Shown in pieces: positions 43,605-52,579 of a stretch of DNA of 64,000 nucleotides. The stretch comes from Mycobacteriales bacterium. GTDB lineage: Bacteria; Actinomycetota; Actinomycetes; Mycobacteriales; SCTD01. The DNA is taken from positions 1 through 64,000 of the forward strand of contig JAUYQP010000007.1 in the NCBI GenBank assembly GCA_030697205.1, given 5' to 3'. The position numbers and the translations under genes are program-made. Below the pieces are notes generated by a model. That model made no database searches, was not told the origin of the DNA, and worked only from the letters and a program-made list of their open reading frames with translations. Positions within the stretch are counted from its first letter, which is position 1, and each line of letters begins with the position of its first letter.

Positions 43605-44675
43605 ATGAGCCCAGCCCCGCTCGACCGCGACGACCTGCGCGCCCGCGTGCACAAGGCACTGGCCGAGTTCCTCACCGGCCAGGCGTCACGCCTCGACGCC
43701 GTCAGCGACCAGCTCGGACCCGTGCAGGACGCCCTGTCGGCCTTCCTGCTCGACGGCGGCAAGCGGCTGCGACCGGCCTTCGCCTACTGGGGTTACCGCG
43801 GGGTGGGCGGGGAGGACAGCGACGCCGTCGTCGCCGCGGCCGCGTCGCTGGAGCTGCTGCAGGCCTGCGCGCTCGTCCACGATGACGTGATGGACGGCAG
43901 CGACACCCGGCGCGGGCAGCCCGCGATGCACCGGCGCTTCGCGGCGCTGCACCGTGGCGAGGACTGGCGCGGCGACGCGGAGGCCTTCGGGGTCTCGGCC
44001 GCCATCCTGCTCGGCGACCTGTGCCTCATCTGGGCCGACGAGCTGCTCAACACCTCCGGCATGCCTGCGGCCGCGCTGCTGCGGACCCAGCCGGTCTACG
44101 ACGAGATGCGCGTCGAGCTGATGGCGGGTCAGTACCTCGACCTGCTCGAGCAGGCGGTGGGCGGCGGCACCGTCGAGAGCGCCCTGCGGGTGGCCCGCTA
44201 CAAGTCGGCGAAGTACACGATCGAGAAGCCGCTCCACATGGGCTGCACGCTCGGTGGCGGCGGCCAGGACGTGCTCGACGGCTACTCCGGCTACGGCCTG
44301 CCGCTCGGTGAGGCGTTCCAGCTGCGCGACGACGTCCTGGGCGTCTTCGGCGACCCCTCGCAGACCGGCAAGCCCGCCGGCGACGACCTGCGCGATGGCA
44401 AGCGCACCGCGCTGGTCGCCATGGCGCTCGAGACGGCGACTCCGGGGCAGATCGCTGCGGTGAAGCGCCACCTCGGCGACCCGCACCTGTCGGAGGCCGG
44501 CGTCGCCGAGCTGCGCGAGGTCATCACCGACACGGGAGCCCTTGCCCGGGTGGAGCGGCTCATCGACGAGCTGATGTCGGACTCGCTCGCCGCCCTGCAC
44601 GCCGCGCCCGTCACCACCGAGGCCCGCGAGGTCCTCGAGCAGCTCGCGGTCGCCGCGACAGCCCGAGCGGTCTGA
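43605..44675 (+). CDS. crtE: Geranylgeranyl diphosphate synthase (polyprenyl synthetase)
   Basis: A 356-residue trans-prenyltransferase. GGKRLRPAF near residue 50, the first Asp-rich motif HDDVMDGSDTRRG near residue 92 and the second LRDDVLGVFGDPSQTGKPAGDD are intact. The Ala and Leu residues before the first motif fit a C20 product. It supplies geranylgeranyl diphosphate for phytoene. TACGCT (43591-43596) stands 8 bases before the ATG, so the transcript may be nearly leaderless. It is the first gene of the early-pathway row that runs through crtI and crtB. Confidence 0.9.
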   Translation: MSPAPLDRDDLRARVHKALAEFLTGQASRLDAVSDQLGPVQDALSAFLLDGGKRLRPAFAYWGYRGVGGEDSDAVVAAAASLELLQACALVHDDVMDGSDTRRGQPAMHRRFAALHRGEDWRGDAEAFGVSAAILLGDLCLIWADELLNTSGMPAAALLRTQPVYDEMRVELMAGQYLDLLEQAVGGGTVESALRVARYKSAKYTIEKPLHMGCTLGGGGQDVLDGYSGYGLPLGEAFQLRDDVLGVFGDPSQTGKPAGDDLRDGKRTALVAMALETATPGQIAAVKRHLGDPHLSEAGVAELREVITDTGALARVERLIDELMSDSLAALHAAPVTTEAREVLEQLAVAATARAV

Positions 44676-44721
44676 CGGCGCGCTCGCTGGCGGGGGCGTC
44701 CCGCCGTACTCTGGTGCGACC

Positions 44722-45735
44722 ATGACTGCACCGACCCTGGCGGCCAACGACCCCTGCCACTGCGGCAGCGGGCGCAAGTACAAGCGCTGCCACCGGCTCG
44801 CCGACATCGACCCCGAGCGCGTCGCCGCGGACCTCGCCCGCAAGGCCGAGGCGGAGCGACTGGCCGCGGCCTTCGTGCGCCCCGGCAGGCTGTCGCCGCG
44901 CCGCGAGGTGCCGCCGGAGATCCCGCGCCCCGACTACGCCCTCGACACGCACGGCCGGCCGCGCCACCGCGACAGCGGTGGGCCGAAGGACGCCGACACG
45001 ATCGCGCGGATGCGCGTCGCGGGTCAGGCCGCCGCGGAGGTGCTCGCTGCCGTGGGTGCCGCCGTCCGTCCCGGTGTCACGACCGACGAGCTCGACGCGA
45101 TCGCCCACGCGGAGTGCATCGCCAGGGGCGGCTACCCCTCGCCGCTGGGCTACGGCGGCTCAGGGACGCCCTACCCGAAGTCGCTGTGCACCAGCGTCAA
45201 CGAGGTCATCTGCCACGGCATCCCCGACTCGACCGTCCTCAAGGACGGCGACATCGTCAACTGCGACGTGACGATCTACCTCGACGGCGTGCACGGCGAC
45301 ACCAACGCGACCTTCCTCGTCGGTGAGGTCTCCGAGCAGGACCGGCGGCTCGTCGAGGTCACCCGCGAGTGCCTCGACCTCGGCATCGCGGCGGTCCGGC
45401 CGGGCGGCACCGTGCGCGACATCGGCCGGGCGATCCAGGCCCACGCCGAGAGCCACGGCTACGGCGTGGTGCAGGCCTTCGTCGGGCACGGCATCGGCCG
45501 GTCCTTCCACAGCGACCCGCAGATCTACCACTACGACAACCCGCAGGCGCGCACCGTGCTGCAGCCCGGCATGACCTTCACCATCGAGCCGATGATCACG
45601 ATCGGCGACTGGCGCCACGAGATGTGGGACGACGGCTGGACGGCCGTGACTCGCGACCGGTCGAGGACCGCGCAGTTCGAGCACACCCTGGTCGTCACCG
45701 AGACCGGCGCCGACGTGCTGACCCGCATCGGCTAG
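44722..45735 (+). CDS. map: Methionine aminopeptidase with N-terminal SEC-C zinc motif
   Basis: A 337-residue type I methionine aminopeptidase. Residues about 9-25 are a SEC-C motif (NDPCHCGSGRKYKRCH) that binds zinc. The catalytic domain has SVNEVICHGIP, CDVTIYLDGVHGDT with two metal-binding Asp residues, FVGHGIGRSFH with a His ligand, and FTIEPMI and QFEHTLVV with Glu ligands. It removes initiator methionine. Actinobacteria often have two such enzymes, one with this extension. A TACTCT box lies 9 bases before the ATG. It sits between crtE and crtI without an obvious pathway reason. Confidence 0.93.
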   Translation: MTAPTLAANDPCHCGSGRKYKRCHRLADIDPERVAADLARKAEAERLAAAFVRPGRLSPRREVPPEIPRPDYALDTHGRPRHRDSGGPKDADTIARMRVAGQAAAEVLAAVGAAVRPGVTTDELDAIAHAECIARGGYPSPLGYGGSGTPYPKSLCTSVNEVICHGIPDSTVLKDGDIVNCDVTIYLDGVHGDTNATFLVGEVSEQDRRLVEVTRECLDLGIAAVRPGGTVRDIGRAIQAHAESHGYGVVQAFVGHGIGRSFHSDPQIYHYDNPQARTVLQPGMTFTIEPMITIGDWRHEMWDDGWTAVTRDRSRTAQFEHTLVVTETGADVLTRIG

Positions 45736-45797
45736 CAGGAGTCCGCGGCCCGAGGGCGAATACCAGGAGGACCCAGCCCGATCCCCCGGAGGCCTCC

Positions 45798-46244
45798 GTG
45801 AACCGCACCGCCGCTCTGCTCGCCGGCTGCGTCGCCGTCGTCGGCGTCGTCGCCCCCAGCGCGACCGCCGCCCCCAAGGCGAAGCCGAAGCCGATCACCA
45901 AGACCTACACCGCGACGGCTCCGACGCCCGACCCGACCAACGTCGCCGGCGTGGGCTACTCCGTCTGCGCGCAGAACGTGCCGCAGAGCTTCCACGACGA
46001 GTCCTTCAAGGTGCCCGCCGCCGGCACGCTGAAGGTCGAGCTGACCGGCTACCTCGGCGACTGGGACCTGCTGCTCATGGACGGTGCCCGCGAGGAGATC
46101 GCCTTCAGCGGCCTCACCGAGGTGCAGGGCCAGGCGGAGGTGGTCCAGGTGAAGTTCAAGAAGGCCACCCAGACCCACATCATCGCGTGCAACTGGGCCG
46201 GCGCCCCGACCGGCACCGTGAAGTACACCTTCACCTACAAGTGA
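45798..46244 (+). CDS. Secreted PPC-like beta-sandwich protein, copy 1
   Basis: A 148-residue exported protein. The signal is MNRTAALLAGCVAVVGVVA ending in ATAAPKA. The mature part has FKVPAAGTLKVELTGYLGDW and the ending TGTVKYTFTYK, the layout of the bacterial pre-peptidase C-terminal (PPC) sandwich. Two Cys residues (SVCAQ and IACNW) probably form a disulfide. GGAGG stands about 8 bases before the GTG. The next gene is a close paralogue and overlaps it by four bases (GTGA). No binding partner is known. Confidence 0.75.
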   Translation: MNRTAALLAGCVAVVGVVAPSATAAPKAKPKPITKTYTATAPTPDPTNVAGVGYSVCAQNVPQSFHDESFKVPAAGTLKVELTGYLGDWDLLLMDGAREEIAFSGLTEVQGQAEVVQVKFKKATQTHIIACNWAGAPTGTVKYTFTYK

Positions 46245-46684
46245 GGCGCGTCGCAGCGCTGACGGCCGCCTCGGTCGCGATCGTGGGGACGGCCCTGCCG
46301 TCCGTCGCCGCCCCGAAGCCCAAGCCGATCACCGCGACCTACACCGCGACCGCCGCCACCCCGGACCCGACCGGTGGGGTCGCGAGCGACTACAGCCTGT
46401 GCGGCCAGACCGTTCCGGGCAGCTTCGACAAGCGGCCCTTCACCGTGCCGGCCGCCGGCACGCTCAAGGTCGAGCTCAGCGGCTACGTCAACGACTGGGA
46501 CCTGCTTCTCATGGACGGCGCGGGCAAGGAGCTGGCGGGCAGCGGGTCAGGCGGCTACGCCCCGGCGCCCGCGCCGGAGGTCGTCACGGTGAAGTTCAAG
46601 AAGAAGACCCCCGTGCAGATCGTCGCCTGCAACTGGGCCGGCGGCCCCACGGGCACCGTGACCTACACCTTCACCTACAAGTAG
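46241..46684 (+). CDS. Secreted PPC-like beta-sandwich protein, copy 2
   Basis: A 147-residue paralogue of the gene directly upstream. The signal is VRRVAALTAASVAIVGTALP ending in VAAPK. FTVPAAGTLKVELSGYVNDW, the two Cys positions and TGTVTYTFTYK match copy 1 closely, while the middle loop carries an extra Gly/Ser/Pro insert. The GTG overlaps the upstream stop. The pair looks like a tandem duplication that has since diverged in its surface loops. Confidence 0.75.
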   Translation: MRRVAALTAASVAIVGTALPSVAAPKPKPITATYTATAATPDPTGGVASDYSLCGQTVPGSFDKRPFTVPAAGTLKVELSGYVNDWDLLLMDGAGKELAGSGSGGYAPAPAPEVVTVKFKKKTPVQIVACNWAGGPTGTVTYTFTYK

Positions 46685-46716
46685 AGGCCTCGCGGTCAGC
46701 CACTTAGGCTGACCAC

Positions 46717-48237
46717 GTGAAGACCGTCTCCGGCAGGACCGACCGCGTCGTCATCGTCGGAGCCGGTCTCGCCGGGCTGTCCGCAGCCCTGCGGCTCGCC
46801 GGTGCCGGTCGCGAGGTGACGGTCCTCGAGCGCGAGGACATCCCCGGCGGGCGCAACGGCCTGCTGGAGCTCGAGGGCTACCGCTTCGACACCGGCCCGA
46901 CCGTGCTGACGATGCCCGACCTCATCGCCGACGCCTTGGACTGCGTCGGGGAGAAGCTCGAGGACTGGCTCACGCTCGACCCGGTCGACCCGCTCTACCG
47001 CGCCTACTACCCCGACGGCTCGACGCTCGATGTGAAGGCCGACGTCGGCGAGATGGCCGAGGAGGTGCGCCGGGTCTGCGGGCCGGCCGAGGCCCAGGGC
47101 TACCTGCGCTACGTCGACTTCGTCTCGGACCTCTACCGCTTCGAGATGAAGGACTTCATCGACCGCAACATCGACTCGCCCTTCACGCTGCTCACGCCCA
47201 ACCTCGCGCGCCTCGCCGCGATCGGTGGCTTCCGCAAGCTCGCGCCGAAGGTCGAGCAGTACCTCCAGGACCCGCGGACCCAGCGGGTGCTCTCCTTCCA
47301 GAGCATGTACGCCGGGCTGTCGCCCTACGACGCGCTCGCCATCTACGCGGTCATCGCCTACATGGACTCCGTCGCGGGCGTCTACTTCCCGCGCGGGGGC
47401 ATGCACGCGGTTCCCCGCGCGCTTGCGGGCGCGGCCGAGAAGCACGGCGTTGCGCTGCACTACGGCCGGTCGGTCGCGCGCGTGCTCGTCGAGCACGGCC
47501 GGGCTGTCGGCGTCGAGACCACCGACGGCGAGCGCTTCGACGCCGACGTCGTGATCCTCAACCCCGACCTGCCGGTCGCCTACCGCGAGCTGCTGCCGCC
47601 GTCGGCCACACCGGCGCGCGTGAAGCGCCAGACCTACTCGCCGTCGTGCTTCCTGCTGCTCGCCGGCTCCTCGGCGTCCTACTCCCAGATCGCGCACCAC
47701 AACATCCACTTCGGCCGGTCGTGGCGCGGCGTCTTCGACGAGCTCATTGGCTCGGGCTCCCTCATGAGCGACCCGTCGGTGCTGGTCACCAACCCGACCC
47801 TCTCCGACCCGTCGCTCGCCCCCGACGGCAAGCAGTCCTACTACGTGCTCTTCCCGACGCCCAACCTGTCGGCCGGCATCGACTGGGACGTCGTCGGCCC
47901 GCGCTACCGCGACGAGGTCGTCGCCCGGCTCGAGGGCCTCGGCTACGTCGGCTTCGGCGGCGCCATCGACGTCGAGTCGGTCACGACCCCGGCCGACTGG
48001 GGGCGCCGCGGGATGGAGCAGGGCGCTCCCTTCGCCGCAGCGCACTCCTTCTTCCAGACCGGGCCGTTTCGCGCCGCCAACCTCGCGCCGAAGGTGGACG
48101 GCGTGGTGTTCGCCGGCTCGGGCACCCAGCCGGGCGTCGGCGTGCCGATGGTGCTGATCAGCGGCCGCCTCGCCGCGGAGCGCATCCTCGGCAAGGACCC
48201 GTCGTACTCCTCCCGGGCCATGCGCCTCGCCCGCTGA
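46717..48237 (+). CDS. crtI: Phytoene desaturase
   Basis: A 506-residue CrtI flavoprotein. VVIVGAGLAGLSAALRLA near residue 11, GRNGLLELEGYRFDTGPTVLTMP and GVVFAGSGTQPGVGVPMVLIS are the FAD motifs. It desaturates phytoene stepwise to lycopene. The TAGGCT box at 46705-46710 ends 6 bases before the GTG, so the start looks leaderless. It is transcribed with crtE, map and the secreted pair upstream and the LVIVD protein downstream, but has its own promoter-like box. Confidence 0.9.
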   Translation: MKTVSGRTDRVVIVGAGLAGLSAALRLAGAGREVTVLEREDIPGGRNGLLELEGYRFDTGPTVLTMPDLIADALDCVGEKLEDWLTLDPVDPLYRAYYPDGSTLDVKADVGEMAEEVRRVCGPAEAQGYLRYVDFVSDLYRFEMKDFIDRNIDSPFTLLTPNLARLAAIGGFRKLAPKVEQYLQDPRTQRVLSFQSMYAGLSPYDALAIYAVIAYMDSVAGVYFPRGGMHAVPRALAGAAEKHGVALHYGRSVARVLVEHGRAVGVETTDGERFDADVVILNPDLPVAYRELLPPSATPARVKRQTYSPSCFLLLAGSSASYSQIAHHNIHFGRSWRGVFDELIGSGSLMSDPSVLVTNPTLSDPSLAPDGKQSYYVLFPTPNLSAGIDWDVVGPRYRDEVVARLEGLGYVGFGGAIDVESVTTPADWGRRGMEQGAPFAAAHSFFQTGPFRAANLAPKVDGVVFAGSGTQPGVGVPMVLISGRLAAERILGKDPSYSSRAMRLAR

Positions 48238-48339
48238 ATCCGGACACGGCGGGACACCTTCCCTCCCCGAGGGCACGACAGCCCGATGTCGGGACGTGCG
48301 GTGGGGCATGCTGGCCTCCCCCCAGCGAAGGACCCCCCG

Positions 48340-49971
48340 ATGCCTGGCCCCCGCACTGCCGTCAGCGCCGCCGTGCTCCTCGCCGCCCTTGCGGCCCCTG
48401 CGCTGCTCACCGGCACCGCCGCCGCGCACCCCGTCGACCGCGAGTCGGAGCGCGCGCGCAGGACCGCCGCGCTGCGCGCCGTCGCGCCCGCGATCCCGAC
48501 GGTGACGAGCGACAACATCACGCAGCTGTCGGGCATCCCCGAGACGACAGCGATCTCGATGGAGTTCGCGCGGACCGGGCCCTTCGCCTACGTCAGCAGC
48601 CTCGACACCATCTCGGTGCTGGACCTGACCGACCCGCGCGAGCCGGTGCTGCGCGGCACCCTGGTCAACGCGCTGTTCGAGAACGAGTCGATGACCTACG
48701 GCGAGCGGGTCGTCGATGGCGAGCTGCAGCGCTTCGTGATCGCGGCGGTCGACATCGTCCAGGCCTCGCCCGACGACCCAACCCACGTCAACGCCGGCGA
48801 CGGCCTCGAGATCGTCCTCGTGGACGTCACCGACCCCGACGCGCCCTTCATCCGCAGCCGGACGCCCACGACCGGGGACAACCGGGTCACCACCAGCACC
48901 CACACGGTGCAGTGCGTCGACCAGGCCGACTGCCGCTACGCCTACACCGCCGGCACCGGCAGCCTGTTCTCCATCGTCGACCTCACCGACCTCGACAACC
49001 CGCGCCAGCTCAAGACCGTCGCCTCGCCGGCGTCCGGGCCGGGCAAGGAGGGGTTCGCCAACGGCGCCGGCCACTACTGGGACTTCGACGGCGTGCTCGG
49101 CTGGCACACCGGCTCGGGCGGCGCCGCAGCCTTCGACGCGGCCGACCCCACCAACCCGGTCCTCGTCACCGCGACCAACGCGCTCGGCCGCGGCAAGCCG
49201 ATCAACGACTTCATCCTGCACAACTCGATGCGCCCCAACGCCGGGGCCTTCCGCAAGGGCGCCGCGCCGTCCATCGCCAACGGCAACGTCCTGCTCGTCA
49301 CCGAGGAGGACTACGCCGACGAGGGCGACGAGATCGTCTGTGCGGAGGCCGGCAGCTTCCAGACGTGGTACGTCCCCGACCTCGACGGTGCCGCCTACCG
49401 CGCGCGCAACCCCACGGGCAAGGTGCAGGACGTCGGCACCGTCGAGCCGCTCGACCAGGTCAACGCGCCGTCGGACTTCGGTGGCGGCCTGTCGACGCCG
49501 GTCAGCGGCTTCTGCTCCGCGCACTGGTTCGACGTGCACCAGGACGGCTTCGTGGCGTTGGGCCACTACGGCGCGGGCATGCGCATCCTCGACGTCCGCA
49601 ACCCCGCGGAGATCACCCAGTTCGGCTACGTCACCGGTCTGGCCACGCAGGTCTGGGACGCCTACTGGGTGCCGCAGCGCGACGCGGCCGGCGTGGCGAT
49701 CCCCGGCCAGAAGACCAACCTCGTCTACACCGCAGACGCCGTGCGCGGCATCGAGGTCTACGAAGTCACGTTGCCGGCCCGCACCACGACCCCGCCGGTC
49801 GCCCAGCCGCCGGCGCAGCAGCCGCCCGCCCAGCAGCCGCCCGCGACCACTCCCCCGCCGAGCGCGCTGCCCAGCACCGGACCGGTCGCGGTGCTCCCGC
49901 TGGCCGCACTCGTGCTGTTGGGGACCGCTCTCGTCGTACGCCGTCGTGGTGCCGCCGGAGCGCTCCCCTAG
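48340..49971 (+). CDS. Secreted LVIVD-repeat protein with LPSTG sortase signal
   Basis: A 543-residue exported protein. The signal runs to AAAHP near residue 28. The mature part repeats LTDPREPVLRG, VTDPDAPFIRS, LTDLDNPRQLK and AADPTNPVLVT, the LVIVD beta-propeller pattern. A Pro/Gln-rich stalk leads to LPSTGPVAVL, a hydrophobic helix and RRRG at the end: a sortase sorting signal, so it should be anchored to the cell wall. The ligand is unknown. ATG at 48340 gives a good signal; the earlier ATG at 48286 does not. Confidence 0.83.
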   Translation: MPGPRTAVSAAVLLAALAAPALLTGTAAAHPVDRESERARRTAALRAVAPAIPTVTSDNITQLSGIPETTAISMEFARTGPFAYVSSLDTISVLDLTDPREPVLRGTLVNALFENESMTYGERVVDGELQRFVIAAVDIVQASPDDPTHVNAGDGLEIVLVDVTDPDAPFIRSRTPTTGDNRVTTSTHTVQCVDQADCRYAYTAGTGSLFSIVDLTDLDNPRQLKTVASPASGPGKEGFANGAGHYWDFDGVLGWHTGSGGAAAFDAADPTNPVLVTATNALGRGKPINDFILHNSMRPNAGAFRKGAAPSIANGNVLLVTEEDYADEGDEIVCAEAGSFQTWYVPDLDGAAYRARNPTGKVQDVGTVEPLDQVNAPSDFGGGLSTPVSGFCSAHWFDVHQDGFVALGHYGAGMRILDVRNPAEITQFGYVTGLATQVWDAYWVPQRDAAGVAIPGQKTNLVYTADAVRGIEVYEVTLPARTTTPPVAQPPAQQPPAQQPPATTPPPSALPSTGPVAVLPLAALVLLGTALVVRRRGAAGALP

Positions 49972-49981
49972 GGTCTTCCGC

Positions 49982-50953
49982 GTGAGCGGTAGGGAGCTGG
50001 ACGCGGCAGGCATCACCGACCCGGCGCTGCGCGCGTCCTACGAGGCGTGCCGGCGGCTCAACGCGAGCCACGGCCGGACCTACTACCTCGCCACGCTGCT
50101 GCTGCCTGCGTGGAAGCGGCCCTACGTCCACGCCCTCTACGGCTTCGCCCGCTACGCCGACGAGATCGTCGACGACCTCGCGAGCACCCTCACCGACGCC
50201 GAGAAGGCCGACTGGCTCGTCGGCTGGGGTGAGCAGTTCGTCGCCGACGTCGCCGCCGGCGGCAGCGAGCACCCGATCAGCCGCGCCGTCGTCGACACGG
50301 TGCGCCGCTGGGACATCCCCATGACCTACGTCGAGGCGTTCCTCGCGAGCATGCGGATGGACCTCACCGTCACCGACTACGCGACCTACGACGACCTCAT
50401 GACCTACGTCTACGGCAGCGCGGCCGTCATCGGTCTCGAGATGGTGCCGGTGCTCGAGCCGCTCGTTCCGCGCGAGGTCGCCGACCCCTACGCCGCCGAC
50501 CTCGGCATCGCCTTCCAGATGAGCAATTTCATCCGCGACGTCGGCGAGGACCTCCAGCGCGGCCGCGTCTACCTGCCGCTGGAGGAGCTCGCCGCCTTCG
50601 GGGTCGACCGCGAGCACCTCCAGCGCGGGGTCGTCGACGCGCGGGTCCGCCGCGCGCTCGCCTTCCAGGTCGCCCGCACCCGCGAGACCTACCGCGTCGC
50701 GGCTCACGGCGTGCGGCTGCTGCACCCGACCAGCCGCCCCTGCATCGAGACCGCGCTGGCGCTCTACGGCGGCATCCTGGACGAGGTCGAGAAGGCCGAC
50801 TACCAAGTCCTCGACCGGCGCGTGAGCGTCGGCAGCGCCCGCCGCGCCGCGGTCGCGGGTCCCGGTCTGGTCCGGGCCGCCCTCGCACGCAGGAAGACGC
50901 CCAACCAGGGCGAAGTAGGACGAAGCACCCGCCCCGAGGAGTCCCGCTCATGA
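49982..50953 (+). CDS. crtB: Phytoene synthase
   Basis: A 323-residue squalene/phytoene synthase. YGFARYADEIVDDLAS near residue 55 and SNFIRDVGEDLQRGRVYLP near residue 182 are the two Asp-rich sites that bind the diphosphates. It condenses two geranylgeranyl diphosphates to phytoene. TAGGGT (49969-49974) ends 7 bases before the GTG and contains the stop of the previous gene, so crtB appears to have a leaderless start of its own. Its stop overlaps the next ATG (ATGA). Confidence 0.92.
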   Translation: MSGRELDAAGITDPALRASYEACRRLNASHGRTYYLATLLLPAWKRPYVHALYGFARYADEIVDDLASTLTDAEKADWLVGWGEQFVADVAAGGSEHPISRAVVDTVRRWDIPMTYVEAFLASMRMDLTVTDYATYDDLMTYVYGSAAVIGLEMVPVLEPLVPREVADPYAADLGIAFQMSNFIRDVGEDLQRGRVYLPLEELAAFGVDREHLQRGVVDARVRRALAFQVARTRETYRVAAHGVRLLHPTSRPCIETALALYGGILDEVEKADYQVLDRRVSVGSARRAAVAGPGLVRAALARRKTPNQGEVGRSTRPEESRS

Positions 50954-52545
50954 ACCGTCGTCGCGCCGCCGCACTCGTCTCGCTCGCCTGCGCCGGCGGC
51001 CTGGTCGTCCCGGCGGTGAGCGGGTCGTCCCCCGCCGCCGCTGCCGCGGCCTGCGCCGCTCAGGCCCCCTTGACCTGGGAGCAGCCGAAGTACGTCGACG
51101 AGAACCGCGCGGGTGGCGAGCCGCTCGTGCAGACGCACCCGAGCGGTCGGCTGATGTACTCCAGCCACGCCGGTACGACGCACTTCTACTCGCCCGAGGC
51201 CGCGGCGACCGGGTCGTCGGCGTTCGTGGAGAACTACGAGGGCCAGACCTACATCTGGACCAGTGACGACAACGGGGTGACCTGGGACTTCCGCGATCGT
51301 GACGGGCTGCTCGCGGGCACGGGCAACAACCTCCCAGCCAGCGGTTTCTCCGACCCGGAGTTCTCGATCGACTCCGAGGGCGGCGTCTACTTCTCCGAGA
51401 TCAACCTCGCCAACGTCGCGGTCAGCAGCAGCACCGACAAGGGCTCGACGTGGGCCCTGCAGAACTTCTTCGGCGCGGTGCTCACCGACCGGCAGTGGAT
51501 GGAGGCCGACCGGCCCGGCGAGCTCTACTTCGTCGCCAACGCCTTGGGCGGCGGCACCGGCACACCGCTGTCGCCCGGCACCGGGCACTTCATCAGCAAG
51601 AGCACCGACGGCGGCGCGACCTTCACGACCAACATCCCGAACCCCGGCGGCATCGGCGACCTGCGGGTCGACAAGCGCAACGGCACCGTCTACGAGGTGC
51701 ACTACACCGGTGGCAACCTCTCGGTCGCAGCGTTCCGCAACGCCCGCAGCGGCGACCTCACCAAGACCGACGACAACATCGTCGCCGAGGGCGTCCGGCT
51801 GATCTCGAGCTTCGCCGCGATCGACCTCGACCCGTCGGGCAACGTCTACATCACCTGGGACGACCTCGGCGGCGACGAGCGCGAAGCCGGCATCTACTAC
51901 GCCTACTCCACGGACGCCGGCAAGACCTGGTCGCAGGCCTACCAGGTCGACGACGGCTCAGGCACCGCGATCTGGCCCTGGATCGGCGTCGGCGACGACG
52001 GCCGGGTCGGCATCGCGTGGCTGCAGGCCGACACCCGGCTGCCCAACAACAACGGCGAGACCGTGGGTGAGCACGGCTGGCGCGTCGTCGGTGCGGTGAC
52101 GACCAGCGGCCTGGGCTGCGCCGACTCGAGGACCCCGGTCTTCTCGCGCAGCGTCGCGACCCAGGACCCGGTCCACCGCGGCACTATCTGCCAGTCCGGC
52201 ACGATTTGCCAGGCCACTGTGACCGATCGCCGGCTCGGCGACTACATCTCGCTCGACGTCGACAACACCGGCCGGATGTATGTCGGCTACTCCGACACCC
52301 GCGTCGACGGCGCGGTGTCGCTGCCCGGCTTCGTCCGCCAGGCCGGCGGCCCGTCGCTCGTCGCCCCCAAGGACGCCGGCACGACGCCCGGTGCGACCAC
52401 CGGGCAGCCGCCGGTCGCGGTCCCGCCGTCGGTGGTGCCGAGCGCCCCACAGCTGCCGGCCACCGGCCCGAGCGGGCTCGTGCCGCTCGCCGGTGCCGTG
52501 CTCGTCCTCGGCCTCGTCGCAGCCCGGCGCCGCGCCCGGGTGTAG
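50950..52545 (+). CDS. Secreted BNR/sialidase-like repeat protein with LPATG sortase signal
   Basis: A 531-residue exported protein. An N-terminal signal ends near AAAAAACAA. Four Asp-box repeats, SDDNGVTWDF, STDKGSTWAL, STDGGATFTT and STDAGKTWSQ, mark a beta-propeller of the sialidase/BNR kind. A short repeat GTICQSGTICQA lies near residue 420. The C-terminus has a Pro-rich stalk, LPATGPSGLV, a hydrophobic helix and RRRAR, a sortase signal. The catalytic Arg triad and Tyr of true sialidases cannot be assigned, so the role may be binding only. GAGGAG precedes the ATG, which overlaps crtB. Confidence 0.8.
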   Translation: MNRRRAAALVSLACAGGLVVPAVSGSSPAAAAAACAAQAPLTWEQPKYVDENRAGGEPLVQTHPSGRLMYSSHAGTTHFYSPEAAATGSSAFVENYEGQTYIWTSDDNGVTWDFRDRDGLLAGTGNNLPASGFSDPEFSIDSEGGVYFSEINLANVAVSSSTDKGSTWALQNFFGAVLTDRQWMEADRPGELYFVANALGGGTGTPLSPGTGHFISKSTDGGATFTTNIPNPGGIGDLRVDKRNGTVYEVHYTGGNLSVAAFRNARSGDLTKTDDNIVAEGVRLISSFAAIDLDPSGNVYITWDDLGGDEREAGIYYAYSTDAGKTWSQAYQVDDGSGTAIWPWIGVGDDGRVGIAWLQADTRLPNNNGETVGEHGWRVVGAVTTSGLGCADSRTPVFSRSVATQDPVHRGTICQSGTICQATVTDRRLGDYISLDVDNTGRMYVGYSDTRVDGAVSLPGFVRQAGGPSLVAPKDAGTTPGATTGQPPVAVPPSVVPSAPQLPATGPSGLVPLAGAVLVLGLVAARRRARV

Positions 52546-52579
52546 CCATGCCCCTGACCGGGGACGGTCAGGGGCATGG
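52546..52579 (+). promoter_or_regulatory. Perfect 15-bp hairpin enclosing the DUF6480 start codon
   Basis: CCATGCCCCTGACCG (52546-52560) pairs perfectly with CGGTCAGGGGCATGG (52565-52579) around a GGGA loop. The second arm contains the ATG of the DUF6480 gene at 52576, and the loop with flanking bases supplies its only ribosome-site-like G run. The same hairpin begins right after the stop of the BNR protein gene, so it could end that transcript. Either a terminator or a translation-blocking structure would fit. Confidence 0.7.

Noticed and set aside
46696-50016. A 1106-codon minus-strand frame opposite crtI and the LVIVD gene
   Set aside because: Shadow across two real genes and their intergenic gap; no protein-like features.
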